The position numbers were made by a program, and so were the translations under genes. The notes below the pieces were generated by a model. The model was given only the letters and a program-made list of their open reading frames with translations, did not search any database and was not told the origin of the DNA. Of a DNA stretch of 58,329 nucleotides, positions 18,300 to 27,222 are shown piece by piece; position 1 is the stretch's first letter; each line of letters opens with the position of its first letter. This DNA comes from Bordetella parapertussis (GTDB lineage Bacteria > Bacteroidota > Bacteroidia > Chitinophagales > Chitinophagaceae). Location: contig CALQJX020000023.1 of the NCBI GenBank assembly GCA_943331005.2, forward strand, positions 1 to 58,329, in the 5' to 3' direction.

Positions 18300-18772
18300 G
18301 GACGAACAATAAAAACAGGTTTGTGTATTACCGGGAAGTTGCAGGAATTGGCGATAAAACATTGCTCATGTGCTTTTTCGTGCAATGCGCGCGCCAGTTC
18401 TTCCTTGCTGCCATCTGATATTGTTATTACCGGATTCAGAACCACTTCTGTAAATCTGCCACGTTCAGTAGCAGTTGCTTCTGCCATTGTTCCATGCGGG
18501 TCATCGGAATATGCGGTAACTAGTACTCCTGCATCGGCACAAAGATGCAGGTACCAAAGCATATGACAAGAAGATAATGAAGCAACAAGCATATCCTCGG
18601 GATTGTACTTGCTACCATCTCCCCTGAATGGAGTATCAGATGAGCAATGTAATTCACCCTTGCCTGTGGCTGATACCGTATGACTTCGCTCGTAGGCCTT
18701 TGCATCGCTGGTACCTGTGCCGTTATTGCCGGTCCATTTCACATTCAGTGTATAGTGGTGTATTCCCTTCAT
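18296..18772 (-). CDS. OsmC-family hydroperoxide-detoxifying protein
   Basis: This 158-residue protein has the two family cysteines: Cys69 in LVASLSSCHMLW and Cys138 in AHEQCFIANSCNFPV, which together reduce organic hydroperoxides. The N-terminal HHYTLNVKWTGNNG strand and the GDGSKYNPEDMLVAS segment are typical. An additional Cys144 is present. It probably acts in the cytoplasm. It is the first gene of an operon with two exported proteins of unknown function; the first of them overlaps its stop by an ATGA. Confidence 0.9.
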   Translation of the reverse strand: MKGIHHYTLNVKWTGNNGTGTSDAKAYERSHTVSATGKGELHCSSDTPFRGDGSKYNPEDMLVASLSSCHMLWYLHLCADAGVLVTAYSDDPHGTMAEATATERGRFTEVVLNPVITISDGSKEELARALHEKAHEQCFIANSCNFPVIHKPVFIVRP

Positions 18773-18850
18773 AAACCTATGCTGTTATTGATACAATATT
18801 ACGAAACACGACTTCATTTCCCACCATTTCTATAGCACCTCTCTATACAA

Positions 18851-18884
18851 ACAGAGAGCCGCTCTTTGCAGGGCGGCTCTCTGT
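18851..18884 (-). terminator. Hairpin terminator after the type B T9SS gene
   Basis: A perfect 12-bp stem (18851-18862 with 18873-18884, ACAGAGAGCCGC and its complement) has a 10-nt loop. It lies 22 bp beyond the stop of the gene ending at 18907. The T-run is weak on the minus strand (TTTGT). Confidence 0.65.
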
Positions 18885-18906
18885 TATTTATGCTGAACGC
18901 AACTTT

Positions 18907-21900
18907 TTATCTCAGTAACGTCACATTACCTGTTTTACTGAAGACCTTACCCGTGCTCGATACGGCACTTACTTCATAAACATAAACACCTACCGGCTGT
19001 GGCACACCTTTATATGTACCATCCCATCCTGCATCTATATCAGTTGTCTCAAACACTATCACACCCCACCTGTCATATACCCTGAAGTGACGCAGCGTAG
19101 CCTGTCCACGTTTGATAGGCTTGAATATACTGTTGGCAGAACCCGGAGCGAATGCATTTGGCATGACGATCACAGACTCATTGCTCAGGTTGATCCTGAT
19201 AGAATCCTGTGTCTTACAGCCCCACTCTGTAACCCCACTCAGTACATACTTCGTGCTTACTTCAGGTGTTGCCAGTGGATTAGAGATGTATTTGCCACTC
19301 AAACCACCCGATGGTGTCCAGCTGAACTGAGTACAGTTGGTGCTTGGCTCTACCTGATACGACTCACCAGGGAACAGCATTACAGAATCAGGCAGGTGTA
19401 TCACCGCATTCTCTTTAACGCGTACACGCACACTTGCAGTGTCAGAACAGCCATACATATTGCTCGATACTACGAAGTACTCCATATCTGTCTCAGGCCT
19501 TGAAAGTACAGTTGATCTATTTGTACCATCGAGATACATGGAAGGATACCAATGGTAGTATGCTATTATGTCTGTATTTACAGCCTTAAGCACTACACTG
19601 TCCCATGGACAAACTGTTGTATCAGGACTAACTGTAACAACAGGTGTTGGGTTGATGGTAACACGTATTGAATCCTTCGCACTCGGACAGTTGTTCACTG
19701 TCTGGTTCACGTAATAGAAGCTGATACCTACCACATCTGTTGGTGGTTTAGGTGCCGATGGAGAACCTACGCTACCTGCGGCAGAAGATGTGTACCATAA
19801 CAGATTACTACCCACAGCCTGCAGATAAGGTGCATCATAATACTGACAATAGGTCAGCCACTTCACCCAAGGTGGAGTTGGTGTCTGGTTCACAACAATT
19901 GTATGAGATGTTGTGTTGGTACAACCTTCCCATAATACTGTTACAATATAAGTACCCGCATGCTCTGTGCTTACCGGAGTCCTGATAGGATTCTGTGCAC
20001 CTGAGAAGAAGGTATAAGGACCAGTCCATGTAAAGGTTGCACCCGGATTACTTACAGCAAATAATTTGATCGTATCCATATCACCGGAACATATCGGCGA
20101 ATTACTTGTAATACCTATTGGTGGCGTAGGTGTTACGGTAGCACTAATTGTTGCCGAAACCGTACATGCACCCAAAGACACGACTACAGTATATACACCA
20201 GATGCAAGCGAAGTAGCATTCATGATCACAGGATTCTGTACTGTTGTACTGAATGAATTAGGACCACTCCAGAAGTAAGAAGCACCTGCAGTACCCGATG
20301 TTGCCGTAAATGTAAGTGTATCTCCTTCGCATATAGTTGCTCCGGGAGGACCAGGACTGTTTGTAGTCAATACAGGCACCTCTGGTGTACTGTCTACTAC
20401 TGCAGTGATCGAAATAGTATCAGACACACAACCATCAAGGGTCACGACCACAGAGTAAGTACCACTATTAGCCGTTATTGCAGGGCTGATAGAAGGATAC
20501 TGAACTGTTGATGTAAAAGTCAACGGACCACTCCATTCAAAAGTTGATCCCGGAAGGGCAGTAGTTGTAAGGTTCAGTGACCCACCGGAACATACCGGCG
20601 AATTACTGCCCAATATAGGCGCAGGCACTGGCTTCACTACTACTACAGTAGATCCGCTACTTACACACGCTCCTTTACGAACAACTACCGAATAAGTTCC
20701 TGCAGCTGTAGGCGTAACACTTGCAATGGTTGGGTTCTGCAAGGTAGATGTAAAGCCTGTTGGCCCTGTCCAGCTATAAGTTACGCCTGTTGATGTAGTT
20801 ACGCAAGACAGTAATAAAGTATCGCCCTCGCACAAGGGGGCATTACTGGTCACCAGAGGAGCAGCCGGGGTTTCGGTTATTACAACATTTACTGTTGCAC
20901 TATCCATACAGCCATTAAGATTCACCACTACAGTATACACACCGGCAGCACTTGTGGGCACTGCTGGGATCATCGGATCAGATGCTGTTGAAGTAAAACC
21001 TCCGGGGCCGCTCCAGCTCCAGGTCTCACCCACATAATCGGGGTTTGAATAAAGCAACAATGTACTACCCGAACATACAGGTGGATTGAATGTAGCTGTG
21101 ATCAATGGTTTTGGCCTGATCATTACGTGCACTTTAGACGTATCCGTTACAGTACCGTTTATCTTGATCACAAAATACCATCCGGTATCGGCCATAGTAG
21201 CCGGATACTTATAAGCGTACTGAGTCGCACCGAAAGGCGCACCTACCAGACCAGGACCATACCATAAATAGGTAGCGCCCAACGAATCTCCTACACTCCT
21301 TACATGCAACGTATCCCCTTCGCAAATTGGAGAAGCATCCGGAGAATTGGTAGTAGCACTGTTACATGGTGGTATATACAATTTTAATTCAAAATGATTA
21401 CAACTGCTGGTATCTGTACCGGTTATAGTATAAGTTATACCTGTAGTTAATGCTGAAAGATTCAGGTTTACCGATGTACCGGTAGTTACAGACAAGCCGG
21501 TTGCCGGCAACCATTTCCAGTTAGTAACGCCCCACTCTCCGTTTACTATTGTTAAAGGAATAGTAGTAAGTCCTGTACCACAACGATTGAACGTATCAAC
21601 CGGGCCAGTGGCAATAGAACCATTCACATCAAGTCTTGGCTCCTGAAATGCACTATCTATTGCAGAAGAGTCTGTAAATATCCATGCAAATGAGATAGTA
21701 GTACTATCGCCGGCAGCAAGCGTACCGAGATTGTAAACAAGACCATAAGCAATGTCCTGATTTAACGTTGTAGTATCCAGCACTGAAGTATACCAGCCTG
21801 CGGTTGCAGGTGTTGTGCCAGCCCACATATCACTCAGCTGAACAGTAATAGCTGAAGGCCAGCTCTGATAAATAATTGCTTTTGCGCGGCAGTCTTTTGT

Positions 21901-22707
21901 AGCCAGACCAGAGAATGCGTCCGGATGGGCGCCCAAAGCTGGTACTGCATTTACTTCCACCCTATGTTGTGCATCACCCTGATAAGGAATATGATTATCT
22001 GTAGGGAAACTTCCCGGCACCACCTGATCATTATCCGGATCGGCCGTTACGAGATAGTATAATCCGGTAACAGCAGTTGCGCCTGTATTCTTAAACGTAA
22101 CATTTACAAGATCCCAGGATGCATTAGTATCTACTCTGTTGGTAGTCTGTATAGAAACTGTACCACCACCAGCACTGTAGCTACCAGCCCAGCGGCCAAT
22201 TGCAGTACTCTGAATATAAGGCCCAGTAGCACTACCCGGAATAACAGAATGGCCAACATTAGTACCTGTAAATGCAGTTGCACCAACTCCCAATGCATAA
22301 CCACCGGTCACATAATAGGCATCACTCCTTACTCCGTTCATCTGTAATGCCCATCCATCAAACGGAGTACCGGGCATGAAGTACGCACCGTAGAAACAAC
22401 AGTTGGTAGCAGATGCAGGAGACCCTGCAGCCCATCCGTCATGACCTACGTCAAACGAAAAGTCAAGACCATTTCCGGTTGCTGTAGTACCCGTTACCGG
22501 CGACACATAACTGGGAAATGAACCCGTGTGTGTATGGTAAACAGCAGGTACAGTAACCGCATTACCCCATGATCCATTGGGAGCTACAGCTACTTCCAGC
22601 CAACGGCCCTGAAGAAATATCTGATCACTCACCAACTGGGCAGATGCAGGGTTGCTGCAAAAAATGATACCGCTGATAAATGCGAATAAGAGACTACGTA
22701 ATTTCAT
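18907..22707 (-). CDS. Giant secreted Ig-repeat protein with T9SS type B (gliding-motility) sorting domain
   Basis: The start is the ATG at 22707, where a signal peptide begins (MKLRSLLFAFISGIIFCSNPASAQ); the frame runs back to 22776 but without a signal. The protein has 1266 residues. The first 500 residues are shared with the protein at 31108-34248, including LQGRWLEVA, GHDGWAAG, ADPDNDQ, TKDCRAKAIIYQSW and IAYGLVYNLG. About six Ig-like units of roughly 80 residues follow, each with a Cys, a W(S/T)GP core, GxYxVVV and a second Cys. Three related beta domains come next. The last 85 residues (MPNAFAPGS, FRVYDRWG, GWDGTYKG, VGVYVYEV) are the type B sorting domain. It is probably a surface adhesin or matrix protein. 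Confidence 0.9.
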   Translation of the reverse strand: MKLRSLLFAFISGIIFCSNPASAQLVSDQIFLQGRWLEVAVAPNGSWGNAVTVPAVYHTHTGSFPSYVSPVTGTTATGNGLDFSFDVGHDGWAAGSPASATNCCFYGAYFMPGTPFDGWALQMNGVRSDAYYVTGGYALGVGATAFTGTNVGHSVIPGSATGPYIQSTAIGRWAGSYSAGGGTVSIQTTNRVDTNASWDLVNVTFKNTGATAVTGLYYLVTADPDNDQVVPGSFPTDNHIPYQGDAQHRVEVNAVPALGAHPDAFSGLATKDCRAKAIIYQSWPSAITVQLSDMWAGTTPATAGWYTSVLDTTTLNQDIAYGLVYNLGTLAAGDSTTISFAWIFTDSSAIDSAFQEPRLDVNGSIATGPVDTFNRCGTGLTTIPLTIVNGEWGVTNWKWLPATGLSVTTGTSVNLNLSALTTGITYTITGTDTSSCNHFELKLYIPPCNSATTNSPDASPICEGDTLHVRSVGDSLGATYLWYGPGLVGAPFGATQYAYKYPATMADTGWYFVIKINGTVTDTSKVHVMIRPKPLITATFNPPVCSGSTLLLYSNPDYVGETWSWSGPGGFTSTASDPMIPAVPTSAAGVYTVVVNLNGCMDSATVNVVITETPAAPLVTSNAPLCEGDTLLLSCVTTSTGVTYSWTGPTGFTSTLQNPTIASVTPTAAGTYSVVVRKGACVSSGSTVVVVKPVPAPILGSNSPVCSGGSLNLTTTALPGSTFEWSGPLTFTSTVQYPSISPAITANSGTYSVVVTLDGCVSDTISITAVVDSTPEVPVLTTNSPGPPGATICEGDTLTFTATSGTAGASYFWSGPNSFSTTVQNPVIMNATSLASGVYTVVVSLGACTVSATISATVTPTPPIGITSNSPICSGDMDTIKLFAVSNPGATFTWTGPYTFFSGAQNPIRTPVSTEHAGTYIVTVLWEGCTNTTSHTIVVNQTPTPPWVKWLTYCQYYDAPYLQAVGSNLLWYTSSAAGSVGSPSAPKPPTDVVGISFYYVNQTVNNCPSAKDSIRVTINPTPVVTVSPDTTVCPWDSVVLKAVNTDIIAYYHWYPSMYLDGTNRSTVLSRPETDMEYFVVSSNMYGCSDTASVRVRVKENAVIHLPDSVMLFPGESYQVEPSTNCTQFSWTPSGGLSGKYISNPLATPEVSTKYVLSGVTEWGCKTQDSIRINLSNESVIVMPNAFAPGSANSIFKPIKRGQATLRHFRVYDRWGVIVFETTDIDAGWDGTYKGVPQPVGVYVYEVSAVSSTGKVFSKTGNVTLLR

Positions 22708-23155
22708 AATCCAGCTTAAAAAATTCAAAAATTTATAGGACTTACACTTCGGTCTACCCGGAACATAAGATATCAATCGACTTTAAAGATAAATATTTTT
22801 TTGCTAATACCTACCTTCTAACCGTTTTACTAAAACTTTTTAATGAGTTACATGAAAAATCCTGCTTCCCTTTAATTTACCCTGAAAACAAATAAATAAA
22901 TTATTATTTTGATTTTGCTCGAATAATAGCAATAGTACTCATACAGACAGTTGAAATAATGTTTTGGTGGGGTACTTAACCAAAGTTTTATTGGATTATT
23001 TGACCATGAACCTGCATCTTACACAAATAACGAACGACTCCCTTCAGAAGTCATTCGTTATCAGAAGTATATATTTTTCAAATAGTTTGAATGACAACGA
23101 TCAAAAACTACAGCACTGAATATATATTTATAAATAAATTCATCTTCAATCCTTT
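22708..23155. other. AT-rich intergenic region
   Basis: This 448-bp gap lies between the giant T9SS gene and the GH19-like gene, both on the minus strand. The right part holds an imperfect 13-bp hairpin (23027-23039 with 23049-23061, one mismatch), a possible terminator for the GH19-like gene. The left part, very AT-rich, must carry the promoter of the T9SS gene, but no clear CAAAnnTA (reverse -7) was found. No ORF is visible. Confidence 0.5.
23027..23061 (-). terminator. Weak hairpin downstream of GH19-like gene
   Basis: ATAACGAACGACT pairs with AGTCATTCGTTAT with one mismatch, around a 9-nt loop. It lies 95 bp past the stop of the gene ending at 23156. The following minus-strand sequence (TTTGTGT) is only moderately T-rich. 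Confidence 0.35.
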
Positions 23156-23725
23156 CTACATACTTCTGTAAGAGATAGCACTATAAAATATTTTGCCATA
23201 GCCGGCTATCAATGCAGCTCTGTCTGTTCCGTTGATGATCCTTCTTGCATTCACCCAATCTTCTGTAGTGCCCGAAAAATAATCTGACAGTTTTTTACCA
23301 GTGAACATTCCCCTGTTCATTCCTACAAACATAATTTTGGTTGCATGCCCCGGATTCAGCGCTAATGCCGGATCATTTACCATATCTACCTTAAGTAACT
23401 GGGCAAATTTGGTGTAATTCTCCTTCCACGTTAGCTGAACAAATCCCCTTCCGTAATAGATCTGCCCTGTCACCGCATCAGGTTTCCCATATGCCCTGCC
23501 TTTGCCCTTACCATACTCCTCTATTGGCTGCATAGTAGTAGCTGTTTCATGAAAGGTAGTTGCCAGCATATAAGCCAGCCAACGGTCGTCATTATTGGAG
23601 TAGTTCGTTTCCCATTCATCCAATATAGCGGTCATGCCGTCTACCTGTGTCTGTTTTAGTTTCCCATTAAAAAGCGCTCCGCGTATTACCTGAAAGAAAT
23701 TGCCTCTGTTGATGATGTGTTCCAT
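23156..23725 (-). CDS. GH19-like lytic enzyme (chitinase/endolysin family)
   Basis: This 189-residue protein looks like a stand-alone GH19 lysozyme-like catalytic domain. LATTFHETATTMQPIEEYGKG carries two candidate catalytic acids in an HE(T)x context. YYGRGFVQLTWKENYTKFAQLL is the classic GRGxxQLT(W/G)xxNY substrate-groove motif. NDPALALNPGHATKIMFVGM and WVNARRIINGTD follow. It would cleave peptidoglycan or chitin beta-1,4 links. No signal peptide is present, as in phage endolysins. No other phage gene is nearby, so it may be a domesticated lytic gene. It is monocistronic. Confidence 0.78.
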   Translation of the reverse strand: MEHIINRGNFFQVIRGALFNGKLKQTQVDGMTAILDEWETNYSNNDDRWLAYMLATTFHETATTMQPIEEYGKGKGRAYGKPDAVTGQIYYGRGFVQLTWKENYTKFAQLLKVDMVNDPALALNPGHATKIMFVGMNRGMFTGKKLSDYFSGTTEDWVNARRIINGTDRAALIAGYGKIFYSAISYRSM

Positions 23726-23879
23726 AGTATAGTTGATTTATGATTGTGATTCACGAACACGCCAATTGCAATTGACGTGTTCCTCCCGAATATCAAAATT
23801 GCACCACATTCTTCAACCAAACAAGCGTAAAAACACCTGAATATTTCAATTATCAGCACGATAAGATCTGAGTAATAGC

Positions 23880-23910
23880 AAAAAAAGTGCCTGCGAAGGA
23901 TCGCAGGCAC
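23880..23910 (-). terminator. Intrinsic terminator of typA
   Basis: A perfect 10-bp stem (23887-23896 with 23901-23910, GTGCCTGCGA and its complement) encloses a 4-nt loop. A run of A (23880-23886), read as T on the minus strand, follows. It lies 62 bp after the typA stop. Confidence 0.9.
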
Positions 23911-23971
23911 CTATTACTCATTCTTTATTCTATGTTTTGTGTAGTATCATTTAATGATACCATCAACTCAC

Positions 23972-25780
23972 TTATGCGTCAGACTTCATCATCTTCTGGA
24001 ATTTCTTGCGGTCTTCTTCTTCCAGCATTATCTTCCTTAAACGAATGTTCTGTGGGGTCACCTCTATACACTCATCCTGCTGAATGTACTCCATACACTC
24101 TTCCAGTGTCATCTGTATCTTAGGAGTGATACGAACTGAATCATCGCTACCACTTGCACGCATATTGGTCAGCTTTTTACCTTCCGTAACGTTCACCACC
24201 AGATCTCCTGGTTTGATGTGCTCACCTATGATCTGGCCAGCATACAGTTCCTGACCCGGATCTACAAAGAATGAACCCCTATCCTGAAGCTTGTCTATAG
24301 AGTAAGCCGTAGAATTACCACCCTGCTTAGCCAGCAGCACACCGTTGTTACGGCCTGGAATCATACCTTTCCATGGCTTGTATTCGTTGAAACGGTGCGC
24401 CATTACAGCCTCACCTGTTGTAGCTGTAAGCATCTGCGAGCGCAGACCTATAAGACCACGTGATGGGATATCGAATTCCAGATGCTGCATTGCGCCCTTG
24501 GTTTCCATGATCAGCATCTCACCTTTACGCTGCGTTACCAGATCTATCACCTTACCACTGAACTCTGATGGTACATCTACTACCAGCACCTCATATGGTT
24601 CGCATTTACGGCCATCTATTTCTTTTACTATTACCTGTGGCTGACCTACAGTAAGCTCATAACCCTCGCGGCGCATAGTTTCTACCAGTACGCTAAGGTG
24701 AAGGATACCACGACCATACACCAGGAACTTATCGGCATCGTCTGTTTCATTCACACGCAGCGCCAGGTTTTTCTCTAGCTCTTTCATGAGCCTGTCACGT
24801 ATGTGACGGCTGGTAACGAATTTACCTTCCTTACCAAAGAACGGAGAGTTGTTGATGCTGAACTGCATGTTCATTGTTGGCTCATCGATCGGTATTACCG
24901 GTATTGCTTCAGGGTTCTCTGCATCAGCAATTGTTTCGCCGATCTGGAAACCTTCTACACCTACTACCGCACAGATATCACCGCACTGCACTTCTGTAAC
25001 ACGCTTTTTACCCATGTCTACGAACACATAAAGTTCTTTAACACGGCTGCGCTGCATAGTACCGTCAGCTTTACAAAGCATGATCGGCTGATTTTCTTTG
25101 ATAGTACCACGGGTTACTTTACCGATAGCGATACGACCAAGGAAAGAAGAATAATCGAGAGATGTGATCTGCAACTGCAGCGGGCCATCAACAACTGTAG
25201 GAGACGGTACTTTTTCAAGTATGGTATCCAGCAGTACAGTGATGTCTTCTGTTGGCGTCAGAGAGGTATTGAACCAGCCCTGCTTAGAAGAACCATAAAT
25301 TGTTGGGAAGTGCAGCTGCTCTTCTGTAGCATCCAGCTGGAAGAACAGTTCGAAAACAGCGTCATGAACTTCATCAGGACGGCAGTTTGGCTTATCTACT
25401 TTATTGATTACTACTATCGGGTGCAGGTTCAGGTTCAGTGCTTTCTGCAGTACGAAGCGGGTCTGAGGCATAGGGCCTTCAAACGCATCCACCAGCAGCA
25501 ATACACCATCAGCCATTTTCAGTACACGCTCCACTTCACCACCAAAGTCAGCGTGACCCGGAGTGTCTATCACATTTATTTTTACACCTTTGTAAGTAAC
25601 AGATACGTTCTTAGCAAGGATGGTAATACCACGCTCACGTTCCAGGTCGTTGCTGTCCATGATCAGTTCACCGGTTTCCTGGTTGTCCCTGAATACATTT
25701 GTTGTGTGTAATATCTTATCAACCAATGTTGTCTTACCGTGGTCAACGTGTGCAATGATCGCAATGTTGCGGATTTCCAT
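23972..25780 (-). CDS. typA: Ribosome-associated GTPase TypA/BipA
   Basis: This 602-residue translation-factor GTPase acts on the ribosome and is linked in other bacteria to large-subunit assembly and stress or cold growth. G motifs: AHVDHGKTT (G1), RERGITI (G2), [12 protein letters not shown] (G3) and NKVD (G4), all within the first 135 residues. Domain II, two EF-G-like domains (III and V) and the BipA-specific C-terminal domain ([20 protein letters not shown]) follow. The length is normal. The gene is monocistronic, with a terminator 62 bp downstream. A candidate -7 element (25880-25887) and a terminator-like hairpin (25835-25864) lie in its leader. Confidence 0.97.
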   Translation of the reverse strand: MEIRNIAIIAHVDHGKTTLVDKILHTTNVFRDNQETGELIMDSNDLERERGITILAKNVSVTYKGVKINVIDTPGHADFGGEVERVLKMADGVLLLVDAFEGPMPQTRFVLQKALNLNLHPIVVINKVDKPNCRPDEVHDAVFELFFQLDATEEQLHFPTIYGSSKQGWFNTSLTPTEDITVLLDTILEKVPSPTVVDGPLQLQITSLDYSSFLGRIAIGKVTRGTIKENQPIMLCKADGTMQRSRVKELYVFVDMGKKRVTEVQCGDICAVVGVEGFQIGETIADAENPEAIPVIPIDEPTMNMQFSINNSPFFGKEGKFVTSRHIRDRLMKELEKNLALRVNETDDADKFLVYGRGILHLSVLVETMRREGYELTVGQPQVIVKEIDGRKCEPYEVLVVDVPSEFSGKVIDLVTQRKGEMLIMETKGAMQHLEFDIPSRGLIGLRSQMLTATTGEAVMAHRFNEYKPWKGMIPGRNNGVLLAKQGGNSTAYSIDKLQDRGSFFVDPGQELYAGQIIGEHIKPGDLVVNVTEGKKLTNMRASGSDDSVRITPKIQMTLEECMEYIQQDECIEVTPQNIRLRKIMLEEEDRKKFQKMMKSDA

Positions 25781-25816
25781 AAATTACCTTTCCTTTTTTT
25801 TGCTAAAAATTATATC

Positions 25817-25864
25817 TCTCCATCAAATAAAAAAGCCCTTCTGATGGAGAAAATCAGAATGGGC
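25817..25864 (-). promoter_or_regulatory. Terminator-like hairpin with alternative pairing in the typA leader
   Basis: On the minus strand a stem of 11 bp with one bulge (25853-25864 with 25835-25845) is followed directly by T6-A-T3, the layout of an intrinsic terminator, ahead of typA. A 9-nt segment spanning the loop and 3' arm (25842-25850) is perfectly complementary to a downstream segment (25817-25825), so two pairings exclude each other. This could be an attenuator or a processing structure. Confidence 0.45.
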
Positions 25865-25879
25865 CGATTTTTCAGGCTG

Positions 25880-25887
25880 CAAAGGTA
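25880..25887 (-). promoter_or_regulatory. Candidate -7 element for typA
   Basis: CAAAGGTA reads TACCTTTG on the minus strand, matching TAnnTTTG. It would give a leader of about 95 nt that contains the terminator-like hairpin. No TTG -33 partner is evident. Confidence 0.45.
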
Positions 25888-26076
25888 CGAAATATACCTA
25901 TCCGAAAATCATTCATAGGTTGAAAATGGATAAATTATTGTTAAGTGTTCGCCACTTTTGCAATAGCTAATTCTGAAGCACAACAAAGCAAAACAACCTG
26001 TACCAACTACGATCTTTTAGTATTTTTAGTGGCAGAAGACAAAACTTTACACACCGATATTCCATAAATATGCACC
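25888..26076. other. Divergent gap between typA and a DUF1801 gene
   Basis: This is the remainder of the 296-bp divergent gap. A weak AAGTG/CACTT inverted repeat lies near 25943-25957. No ORF or recognisable regulator site is visible. Confidence 0.4.
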
Positions 26077-26490
26077 ATGGCAAAAGCAAGTAAACTCCCT
26101 CCTGCCGAAGAAGTAACTGCCCACATACTGAAACTACCACCGGAAATAGCACCGGCAGTTCAGGCTATCAGAGAATCCATACTGGCTGCAGATAAAGATG
26201 TAGCAGAGCACATAAAATGGAACAATCCAAGCTTCTGGTATTCGGGCCCTATGCCTCCCTCCGACCCGAAAGAATATAAAAGAGATATTGCCGTTCTCAA
26301 CCTGCATAAGGGGAGATTAATGATAGTATTCCCGTCAGGGGCCAGGCTATCTGACCCGCTCAGACTGCTGGAAGGCGACTATAAAGACGGCCGTAGACTT
26401 CTGATATTCAAAGATCCTGAAGAAGTTATTGAAAAGGCGGAAAGCCTCAAAGCTCTTATCGTTGAGTGGATAAATACAACAGAACGATAA
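26077..26490 (+). CDS. DUF1801 (YdhG-like) domain protein
   Basis: This 137-residue protein has the DUF1801 pattern: PPEIAPAVQAIRESILAADKDVAEHIKWNNPSFWY near residues 25-60, then LHKGRLMIVFPSGA, and EKAESLKALIVEWI at the end. The family has an alpha/beta SHS2-like fold and is widespread in Bacteroidota without a proven biochemical role. It lies 63 bp before the LOG-family gene on the same strand, but the latter has its own -7 element. Another family member lies at 49521-49913. Confidence 0.82.
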   Translation: MAKASKLPPAEEVTAHILKLPPEIAPAVQAIRESILAADKDVAEHIKWNNPSFWYSGPMPPSDPKEYKRDIAVLNLHKGRLMIVFPSGARLSDPLRLLEGDYKDGRRLLIFKDPEEVIEKAESLKALIVEWINTTER

Positions 26491-26525
26491 ACTACTTTTT
26501 AACCTGCTTCGTAACAGAGACTCAC

Positions 26526-26533
26526 TATATTTG
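26526..26533 (+). promoter_or_regulatory. Bacteroidota -7 element (TATATTTG)
   Basis: TATATTTG matches TAnnTTTG and lies 20 bp before the ATG at 26554, giving a short leader. The -33 element is unclear. Confidence 0.5.
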
Positions 26534-26553
26534 ACCAAAACAAAGAAAAGAAC

Positions 26554-27135
26554 ATGAAAAGTATTGCTGTTTTCTGTGGCGCATCCGAAGGATATAATGA
26601 GATATACCGGGAAACAGCCTACGAACTGGGCTCATTGCTGGCCCGCAATTCTATTGATATAATATATGGTGGTGCCAAAGTAGGCATCATGGGCGCAGTT
26701 GCCGATGGCGCCTTGCTGCATGGTGGCAAAGTGACCGGGGTGATCCCATCCTTCCTCAAAACCAAGGAAGTAGCCCACGAAGGCCTTTCAGAACTTATTG
26801 TTGTAGAGACCATGCACGAGCGCAAGCTGCTGATGAATAAACTGAGCGAAGGTGTTATTGCCCTGCCGGGTGGCTGGGGCACTATGGAAGAGCTATTTGA
26901 GATGCTCACCTGGAGCCAGCTGGGGCTGCATAACAAACCCATCGGCCTGCTGAATGTGAATGGTTTCTATGAGGCACTGAAAGCACTCTGCCTCAATATG
27001 GTTCAGGAAGGCTTCCTGAATGAAACGCTGAACAACTCCTTCCTACTCAGCGATACCGCCGAAGACCTGCTGGAGCAAATGAACAATTATACCCCGCCAC
27101 CGGTTATAAAATGGCTCAGCGAAAGTAATAGCTGA
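26554..27135 (+). CDS. LOG-family nucleoside 5'-monophosphate phosphoribohydrolase
   Basis: This 193-residue Rossmann-fold protein of the TIGR00730/LOG family has the two signatures GGAKVGIMGAVADGAL (residues about 43-58) and PGGWGTMEELFEMLTW (about 107-122), the second being the PGGxGTxxE active-site motif. Family members cleave the N-glycosidic bond of (cytokinin) nucleoside 5'-monophosphates, releasing a free base and ribose 5-phosphate. Many bacterial forms act on AMP or unknown nucleotides, and the substrate here is not known. The length is normal. Confidence 0.92.
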   Translation: MKSIAVFCGASEGYNEIYRETAYELGSLLARNSIDIIYGGAKVGIMGAVADGALLHGGKVTGVIPSFLKTKEVAHEGLSELIVVETMHERKLLMNKLSEGVIALPGGWGTMEELFEMLTWSQLGLHNKPIGLLNVNGFYEALKALCLNMVQEGFLNETLNNSFLLSDTAEDLLEQMNNYTPPPVIKWLSESNS

Positions 27136-27177
27136 CATCCTTTATCATTATTATACAGAACCTTTCATATTATTAGG

Positions 27178-27185
27178 TATTTTTG
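27178..27185 (+). promoter_or_regulatory. Bacteroidota -7 element (TATTTTTG)
   Basis: TATTTTTG matches TAnnTTTG and lies 37 bp before the ATG of the methyltransferase gene at 27223. No convincing TTG -33 element is present. Confidence 0.4.
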
Positions 27186-27222
27186 AACCCTATACAAGAC
27201 TTTTACCTACTACTTATATATA

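Noticed and set aside
18300..18362. Upstream extension of the exported protein at 17751 to 18362
   Set aside because: It would run through the osmC-like coding region and bury the signal peptide. The ATGA overlap at 18299 is a better start.
22708..22776. Upstream extension of the giant T9SS protein to 22776
   Set aside because: The added residues precede a perfect signal peptide beginning at 22707, which would then be internal.
23156..23725. Prophage region
   Set aside because: Only one phage-like gene is present; there are no holin, capsid, integrase or attachment sites in the flanks.
24803..25711. Plus-strand ORF (302 residues) opposite typA
   Set aside because: Antisense shadow of a highly conserved gene, with Tyr/Phe/Gln-rich nonsense composition.
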